A stretch of DNA of 51,148 nucleotides. Source: Mycobacteriales bacterium (lineage in GTDB: Bacteria; Actinomycetota; Actinomycetes; Mycobacteriales; SCTD01). The notes under the pieces are model-generated. The model did not search any database. It was not told the origin of the DNA and was given only the letters and a program-made list of their open reading frames with translations. Position numbers and translations under genes: made by a program. The DNA lies in NCBI GenBank assembly GCA_030697205.1, contig JAUYQP010000024.1, positions 1 to 51,148 on the forward strand. The letters run 5' to 3'. Positions 46,714 through 51,148 of this stretch are shown in pieces. How positions within the stretch are numbered: position 1 is the first letter of the stretch; each line of letters begins with the position of its first letter.

Positions 46714-46792
46714 CTCCTTCCGCCTGTGCGCCGCTGTCGGCGCTACGGCACCGCGCTAGCGCCGACCCGGGCGCACAAGCGAAAGGAAGGAG
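46714..46792. terminator. Large three-stem hairpin between the small membrane gene and the pseudogene
   Basis: CTCCTTCC (46714-46721) pairs with GGAAGGAG (46785-46792). GTGCGCC (46726-46732) pairs with GGCGCAC (46770-46776). GTCGGCGCTA (46736-46745) pairs with TAGCGCCGAC (46757-46766) around an 11-nt loop. It follows the small membrane gene in its reading direction and probably terminates it. The size is unusual for a simple terminator. Confidence 0.6.
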
Positions 46793-46801
46793 GCGGCGGG
46801 G

Positions 46802-47026
46802 TCAGGAGGGGGTGGGTGTGGGGGCGGCGACGCAGTAGGTGCCGCCGGCCTGCTTGTCCAGAGCGGTGCAGACGCTGCCGCGGGCCAGGGCCGCGAGCCC
46901 GGCGACGACGGTCGCCCCGACGATCACCAGGAGTACGACGCTGACGCGCGCGGCGCGGGCGCGATCGCTGAGGGTGCGCGTCAGCAGCTGCTCCGCGCTC
47001 CGGTCGAGGTCACGGGGTCCGGGCAC
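46802..47026 (-). CDS. Small single-helix membrane protein
   Basis: 74 aa. A charged N-terminal region (~1-27) precedes one membrane helix (~28-48) and a short outer tail with two Cys (V-C-T-A-L-D...Y-C) that could form a disulfide. The end is Pro/Thr-rich. No known family. Confidence 0.6.
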   Translation of the reverse strand: MPGPRDLDRSAEQLLTRTLSDRARAARVSVVLLVIVGATVVAGLAALARGSVCTALDKQAGGTYCVAAPTPTPS

Positions 47027-47047
47027 CGGGACAGTCTGCCCCAGCGC

Positions 47048-47584
47048 TCAGACGCGCACCTCGGCGGTGACGCCGAGCGGGACGGAGATGCCGAGCCCGC
47101 CGCGGGTCGCGCCGCCGTAGCGCGCCTTCTCCTTCGGGAGGTCGAGCGGGCGGATGCCGGAGCGACCCGCGTCGATGGCCGCCTGGCCGAGCAGGTCGGC
47201 CGGCACCAGCCAGACGACCTCGAACTCCAGACCGTCGGGGTCCTTGGCGTAGAGGCTCTTGGTCGTGCCGTGGTCGGAGGCGCCGACGAGCGCACCGGCG
47301 GCGGCGAGGGTGATCTGCAGCTCCTCGAGCTGCTCGAGGGTCTCGACCTCCCAGGCGAGGTGGTACATCCCGACCGTCGAGCGTCCGGCGGCCGACGCGC
47401 CGGCGTTGGGGCCGAGCTGGAAGAGCCCGAGGTCGTGGTCGTTGGTCGACCCGCCGGCCTGCAGGAACGCCGCGCCGGGGAAGCCCATGACCTTGCGGAA
47501 ACCAAGCAGGTCGGAGTAGAACGCCACCGAGCGCTCCACGTCGCGGACGTAGAGGACGGCGTGGTTGAGGCGGGTGACGGCCAT
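47048..47584 (-). CDS. VOC-family dioxygenase-like protein
   Basis: 178 aa from ATG at 47584. Typical VOC pattern: L-N-H-A-V-L-Y-V-R-D-V-E-R-S-V-A-F-Y, the central M-Y-H-L-A-W-E-V and the C-terminal Y-A-K-D-P-D-G-L-E-F-E-V-V-W. These supply the metal-binding His/His/Glu of ring-cleaving dioxygenases and glyoxalases. It diverges from a MarR regulator, which suggests induction by an aromatic or other small ligand. Confidence 0.88.
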   Translation of the reverse strand: MAVTRLNHAVLYVRDVERSVAFYSDLLGFRKVMGFPGAAFLQAGGSTNDHDLGLFQLGPNAGASAAGRSTVGMYHLAWEVETLEQLEELQITLAAAGALVGASDHGTTKSLYAKDPDGLEFEVVWLVPADLLGQAAIDAGRSGIRPLDLPKEKARYGGATRGGLGISVPLGVTAEVRV

Positions 47585-47620
47585 GACAGTGCTCCTCGTG
47601 ACGGTGCGGACATCAGACCA

Positions 47621-47656
47621 CAACGTGGTTGAGTGTTCAACTGTTCCGGGTAGGGT
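47621..47656. promoter_or_regulatory. Dyad operators and -10 between the VOC and MarR genes
   Basis: CAAC-GTG-GTTG (47621-47631) and GTTGA-GTGT-TCAAC (47628-47641) are two overlapping perfect inverted repeats. TAGGGT (47651-47656) ends 7 nt before the MarR ATG at 47664, so this transcript is probably leaderless. MarR repressors usually bind such dyads over divergent promoters. Confidence 0.65.
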
Positions 47657-47663
47657 CTGAGCC

Positions 47664-48146
47664 ATGACGAGGTGGCTGGACGACGACGAGCAGCGGACCT
47701 GGCGCGCCTTCCTGCACGCGACGGCCGCCCTGCACGCCCAGCTCGACCGGGAGCTGCAGCGCGACTCCGGCATGCCGCAGAGCTACTACGAGGTGCTCGT
47801 GCACCTGTCGGAGGCGCCCGCGCGCACCGTGCGGATGAGCGAGCTCGCCGACCGCACACGCAGCAGCCGCAGCCGGCTGTCGCACGCCGTCGCCCGACTC
47901 GAGGAGCAGGGCTGGGTGCGGCGCGAGGCCTGCGAGGGCGACAAGCGCGGCCAGATGTGCGTGCTCACCGACGTCGGCCTCTCGGTGCTCGAGAAGGCGG
48001 CTCCGGCCCACGTCGACGGCGTGCGGACCCATCTCTTCGATCAGCTCACCCGCGAGCAGGTCACAGCCCTGCGGGGCATCTCCGACGCGCTGGTCACCCA
48101 CCTCGACGGCCTGTGCGAGCAGGCCGGCGCCCGTGCCGAGAGCTAG
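47664..48146 (+). CDS. MarR-family transcriptional regulator
   Basis: 160 aa with the MarR winged-helix: helix R-M-S-E-L-A-D-R-T-R-S-S-R-S-R-L-S-H-A-V (recognition region), then R-R-E-A-C-E-G-D-K-R-G in the wing. It diverges from the VOC gene and likely represses it and itself. Its last 4 bp overlap the end of the convergent beta-helix gene. Confidence 0.92.
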   Translation: MTRWLDDDEQRTWRAFLHATAALHAQLDRELQRDSGMPQSYYEVLVHLSEAPARTVRMSELADRTRSSRSRLSHAVARLEEQGWVRREACEGDKRGQMCVLTDVGLSVLEKAAPAHVDGVRTHLFDQLTREQVTALRGISDALVTHLDGLCEQAGARAES

Positions 48147-49336
48147 GGCTTCTTCTTGCCCGGCGTGAAGTAGACCGGCGGCTCGCTCGAGGCGGTGGCG
48201 ACCGCGCCGGTCTGGCAGTTGTTGCCCTGCCAGGTGTTGGCGTCGACCGGGTTGCCCTCGCCGCAGCGGACCTTGCTGGTGCTCGACACCGTGTTGTCGC
48301 GCAGCACGTTGCCGACCGCGTGGCCCCGGACCCGGTTGACGAGGATCGCGTAGTGGCTCGAGAAGCTGTTGCCGACGACGACGTTGCCGGTGACGTCGCG
48401 GTTGCGGGCGCACATGAACAGCGCCGACGCCCCCGAGCCCGCTGGGCCGCCGGGGCAGTTGACCTTGCCGCGGCCGCGCGGGTTGCTCGCGGTGTTGCCG
48501 CTGATCACCCAGTTGCTCGCGTCGACGAGGCTGATCGCCGCGAAGCCGTCGACCTTGCTGTTGTCGGTGATGGTGTTGCCGGACAGCACCCCGCCGTCGA
48601 CGCCGTCGAGGTCGACGCCGCTGCCGTCGTTGTCGCGGATGGTGTTGCCCGAGATGATCACCCGGTCGGTCGCGTCACCGACCGGGTGGATGTAGATGCC
48701 GGCACCGGGCGGTGCCGCGGCCTTGGTGCACTCGAAGCCGTTGGAGTGGATCGTGCTGACGGTGATGACGGTCGTGAAGAGGTTGAGCGACACGAGGTCC
48801 TCGTAGGCGCTGATCCCGACGCAGCGCGCGTTGCGGACCTCCACGTCGTGGACGATCATCGACGGCGCGCTGATGCCGACGTGGGCGCCGTCGCGGACGT
48901 CGGCCCGACCTTGCAGGGAGTGCTTGCGCTGGCTGTTGCCGTCGACGGTGATGCCCGTGATGGTGACCGGGCGCTCGTACGGCGGAGCCGACTTCACGAC
49001 GCCGATCTCCTGCGGCCAGGGCGCGTTGCGGCGGGCCAGGAGCACGACCTCGTTGCGCGCCGCGCCCTCGACGCCGCGCAGCAGGTGGCCGCCGGGGACG
49101 CGTAGGGCGCGGTCGAGCACATGGGTCCCGCGCGGGACCGCGACGCACTGGTGGGTGTCGACGGCCAGCTGCAGCGACCCGTTGGCGGGCACCCACGTGT
49201 GGCACGCCTCGGGCAGCCCGGTCGGCACGTCCGGCACGGAGATGCCGGACACGGAGACGCCCGGCAGGGCCGTGGCTGTCGAGGCCAGTCCGAGCAGGGC
49301 GAGCGGCAGGGCCGCGAGAGCGGTGCGCGTGCGCAA
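48143..49336 (-). CDS. Secreted right-handed parallel beta-helix protein
   Basis: 397 aa from TTG at 49336 (GGA 4 nt upstream), giving a clear signal peptide (A-L-A-A-L-P-L-A-L-L-G-L-A). About residues 130-370 contain repeated strand turns with I-S-G-N-T and similar Asn-ladder motifs (for example I-I-S-G-N-T-I-R-D-N, V-L-S-G-N-T-I-T-D-N), a right-handed parallel beta-helix as in pectate lyase-like and NosD-type proteins. Catalytic residues could not be assigned. Likely extracellular carbohydrate binding or processing. An ATG at 49438 in frame would disrupt the signal peptide. Confidence 0.85.
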   Translation of the reverse strand: MRTRTALAALPLALLGLASTATALPGVSVSGISVPDVPTGLPEACHTWVPANGSLQLAVDTHQCVAVPRGTHVLDRALRVPGGHLLRGVEGAARNEVVLLARRNAPWPQEIGVVKSAPPYERPVTITGITVDGNSQRKHSLQGRADVRDGAHVGISAPSMIVHDVEVRNARCVGISAYEDLVSLNLFTTVITVSTIHSNGFECTKAAAPPGAGIYIHPVGDATDRVIISGNTIRDNDGSGVDLDGVDGGVLSGNTITDNSKVDGFAAISLVDASNWVISGNTASNPRGRGKVNCPGGPAGSGASALFMCARNRDVTGNVVVGNSFSSHYAILVNRVRGHAVGNVLRDNTVSSTSKVRCGEGNPVDANTWQGNNCQTGAVATASSEPPVYFTPGKKKP

Positions 49337-49603
49337 GCTGTCCTGTCCCCCCGTGCCGTGCTGCTGGATGCGGCGACTGTAGGGCCAGACCCGTGCAGAC
49401 CCGGACAGGGCCTGCGGGGCGTGTCCGGCCCGTTGCACTCGCTGTGTGCTCTCGACAACGGCCGGGGCGCTCTGGAGTGACGGGCGGACACCCTCATGTC
49501 ACCCGTCCGTGTCACCGGTCCGTCACGAACGTCCCGGGAACGACCGGCCCGCCCGGCCGGTTGAGCAGAGCAGAGCGTTCCGTCGTACTCCTGGAGGTCC
49601 CTC

Positions 49604-50266
49604 GTGTGGTCGCTGCGCAAGAAGGTCGAGCTGCCGACTCCGGAGGAGGCGCTGCCCGGCCGTGACACGCCGATCCGGCTCAGCGAGCCGCACACCGTGC
49701 TCGGCACGCCGCTCGAGGGCCCCTACCCCGACGGCCTCGAGGTGCTCGACGTCGGCATGGGCTGCTTCTGGGGCGCCGAGAGGTCGATGTGGAAGCAGCC
49801 CGGCGTCTGGACGACGCTGGTCGGCTACCAGGGCGGGATCACGCCGAACCCGACCTACGAGGAGACCTGCACCGGGCTGACCGGTCACACCGAGGTCGTG
49901 CGGGTCGTCTTCGACCCGACGCAGACGACCTACGAGGCGCTGCTCAAGGCCTTCTGGGAGGCCCACGACCCGACGCAGGGGATGAGGCAGGGCAACGACG
50001 TCGGTACGACGTACAGGTCGGCCGTCTACACCCACTCCGACGCGCAGCTCGCGGCCGCCCGGGCGTCGCGGGAGGCCTACGCCGCAGCGCTGGCACGCGC
50101 GGGCAAGGGCCCGATCACGACCGAGATCGTGCCGGCTGGGCCGTTCTACAACGCCGAGCCCTCCCACCAGCAGTACCTCTCCGACGCCAAGAACCCGCAC
50201 GGCTACTGCTCGATGACGGGCACCGGAGTGTCCTGCCCGATCGGCACGGGCGTCGCCTCGGACTGA
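49604..50266 (+). CDS. msrA: Peptide methionine sulfoxide reductase A
   Basis: 220 aa. The active-site motif GCFWG is at about residues 53-57, with catalytic Cys54. Reduces S-methionine sulfoxide in proteins, an oxidative damage repair enzyme. The C-terminal region has further cysteines (Y-C-S-M, V-S-C-P) that could act as resolving thiols. GTG start with GGAGGT 6 nt upstream. Confidence 0.96.
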   Translation: MWSLRKKVELPTPEEALPGRDTPIRLSEPHTVLGTPLEGPYPDGLEVLDVGMGCFWGAERSMWKQPGVWTTLVGYQGGITPNPTYEETCTGLTGHTEVVRVVFDPTQTTYEALLKAFWEAHDPTQGMRQGNDVGTTYRSAVYTHSDAQLAAARASREAYAAALARAGKGPITTEIVPAGPFYNAEPSHQQYLSDAKNPHGYCSMTGTGVSCPIGTGVASD

Positions 50267-50285
50267 CCGCTGCGCTCCCGGCGGT

Positions 50286-50291
50286 TAGCCT
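50286..50291 (+). promoter_or_regulatory. -10 element (TAGCCT) of the membrane protein gene
   Basis: TAGCCT ends 6 nt before the GTG at 50298, indicating a leaderless transcript. It lies 20 nt past the msrA stop. Confidence 0.5.
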
Positions 50292-50297
50292 CGACAG

Positions 50298-51011
50298 GTG
50301 CCCGCCGACCTCCGGACCCCCGCGGTCGTCGGGGTGTGGGTGCTCGTCGTGCTCGGGCTCGACCAGGTCGCCTCGCTCGGGCAGCAGCGGCTGCTCGGCC
50401 TCGGCACCTGGGCGCTGCTCGCCGTGCTGCTGCGGGCCGAGTGCCGCGAGACGCGGGTCCAGGTCGGCGTCGTTGTCGCTTTCGCGACCGTCGTCGAGTA
50501 CGTCTTCGCCGGCTGGCTCGGGGTCTACGTCTACCGCCTCGACAACGTCCCGGCCTTCGTCCCGCCGGGCCACGGGTTGGTCTACCTCGCGGCACTACTG
50601 CTCGGCCGCTCCGCCTGGGCGGTCCGCCACGAGCGGGCCTTCGTCGGCACGACGCTGGCGCTGTGCGGGGCCTGGGCCTTGTGGGGCGTCACGCTGTCGG
50701 ACCGGCCGGACGCGCTCGGGCTGTTCTGGTTCGCCTGCCTGGTGGTCTTCACCGTGCGGGGCCGCAGCCCGCTGACCTACGCCGGCGCGTTCGTCGTCGT
50801 CAGCTACCTCGAGCTGGTCGGCACCGGCCTCGGCACCTGGGCCTGGCAGACCCACGACCCGACCGGGCTGATCACGATCGGCAACCCGCCCTCGGGGATC
50901 GCCGGTGGCTACGCGTGGTTCGACGCGGCGGGGCTCGCCGCCGCCCCGTGGCTGCTCGCCCGGTGGGACGCGCGCCGCCGGCCCGCACCGGTCGAGGCGC
51001 TGGCCGACTAG
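50298..51011 (+). CDS. Integral membrane protein, unknown function
   Basis: 237 aa with about six hydrophobic segments and short loops rich in Arg and aromatic residues (Y-R-L-D-N-V-P-A-F-V-P-P-G-H-G). No family recognised by me. It has its own promoter element and is probably transcribed alone. It ends 55 bp before the insertion sequence at the right edge. Confidence 0.75.
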   Translation: MPADLRTPAVVGVWVLVVLGLDQVASLGQQRLLGLGTWALLAVLLRAECRETRVQVGVVVAFATVVEYVFAGWLGVYVYRLDNVPAFVPPGHGLVYLAALLLGRSAWAVRHERAFVGTTLALCGAWALWGVTLSDRPDALGLFWFACLVVFTVRGRSPLTYAGAFVVVSYLELVGTGLGTWAWQTHDPTGLITIGNPPSGIAGGYAWFDAAGLAAAPWLLARWDARRRPAPVEALAD

Positions 51012-51065
51012 TGTCGTGCGGCATTAGTTCCTTTACATAGCCGGCGTTGGCAGTCACGATGGCTC

Positions 51066-51148
51066 ATGCCATCTACTGCTGTGGTGGAACTGACGGAGCA
51101 AGACCGGGCGACGTTGGAGTCGTGGACGCGGTCGACGACGATGCCGGC
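51066..51148 (+). CDS. Start of an IS630-type transposase (truncated by window end)
   Basis: 27 visible residues: M-P-S-T-A-V-V-E-L-T-E-Q-D-R-A-T-L-E-S-W-T-R. The V-x-L-T-x-x-x-R-x-x-L-E-x-W-x-R pattern is the usual N-terminal HTH of IS630-family transposases. The left end of the element must lie in 51012-51065; I cannot fix its terminal repeat without the other end. Confidence 0.6.
   Translation, partial: MPSTAVVELTEQDRATLESWTRSTTMP

Overview
The window is high-GC DNA (strong G/C bias at third codon positions, many GTG starts, many 4-bp start/stop overlaps, TAnnnT -10 boxes placed 6-7 nt before start codons). Together with the gene order ileS / DksA-type zinc finger / lspA / rluD / dnaE, a eukaryote-type IleS, GAF-ANTAR and PucR regulators and a Cds1-type enzyme, this points to an actinomycete (Actinomycetota). 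I cannot name the genus from sequence alone.

Region 1 (1-15.1 kb) is conserved housekeeping DNA. It holds a Pro/Ala-rich gene end, a membrane protein with two Cys-rich metal-binding-like repeats, ileS on the minus strand behind a T-box leader that appears to act on translation, an AKP-rich DksA/TraR zinc-finger protein, lspA, an RluD-type pseudouridine synthase, two GNAT acetyltransferases, small membrane proteins and dnaE. A nested 89-nt hairpin and a 17/18-bp tandem repeat lie between genes at 1.6-1.8 kb.

Region 2 (15.1-22.9 kb) looks like the remains of an integrated element. A subtilisin-like protease gene is cut after its first catalytic motif by an IS3-family element. Then come a FIST sensor gene overlapping a GAF-adenylate/guanylate cyclase gene, an LPATG-anchored sialidase-like protein, a tyrosine integrase and a 3' half of an initiator tRNA followed by a terminator. 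No intact tRNA copy is visible, so the left end of the element was probably deleted.

Region 3 (23.0-30.4 kb) is a sulfur/metalloid-type cluster. A CstB-like persulfide dioxygenase-rhodanese protein and an MFS transporter diverge from an ArsR-rhodanese fusion regulator, with two matching 16-bp operator-like dyads between them. The regulator overlaps a tandem HD-GYP/LuxR protein. Downstream are an NTF2-like protein, a DsrE-family protein, an unrecognised 238-aa protein and an ArsM-like methyltransferase that lacks one of the cysteines expected in arsenite methyltransferases. This is my best candidate for an undescribed system.

Region 4 (30.7-42.6 kb) is a signalling block: GAF-ANTAR, then a translationally chained REC / GGDEF-EAL / degenerate EAL fused to a recombinase-like HTH, a SpoIIE-type phosphatase, PucR beside a ferredoxin reductase and fatty-acid desaturase pair, a tandem universal stress protein, and GAF-GAF-GGDEF.

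Region 5 (42.6-51.1 kb) is mixed: Cds1-like cysteine desulfhydrase, pirin, VOC proteins, a DUF1508 protein, a frameshifted BNR-repeat pseudogene, a MarR/VOC divergent pair, a parallel beta-helix secreted protein, msrA, a membrane protein, and the start of an IS630-type transposase at the right edge.
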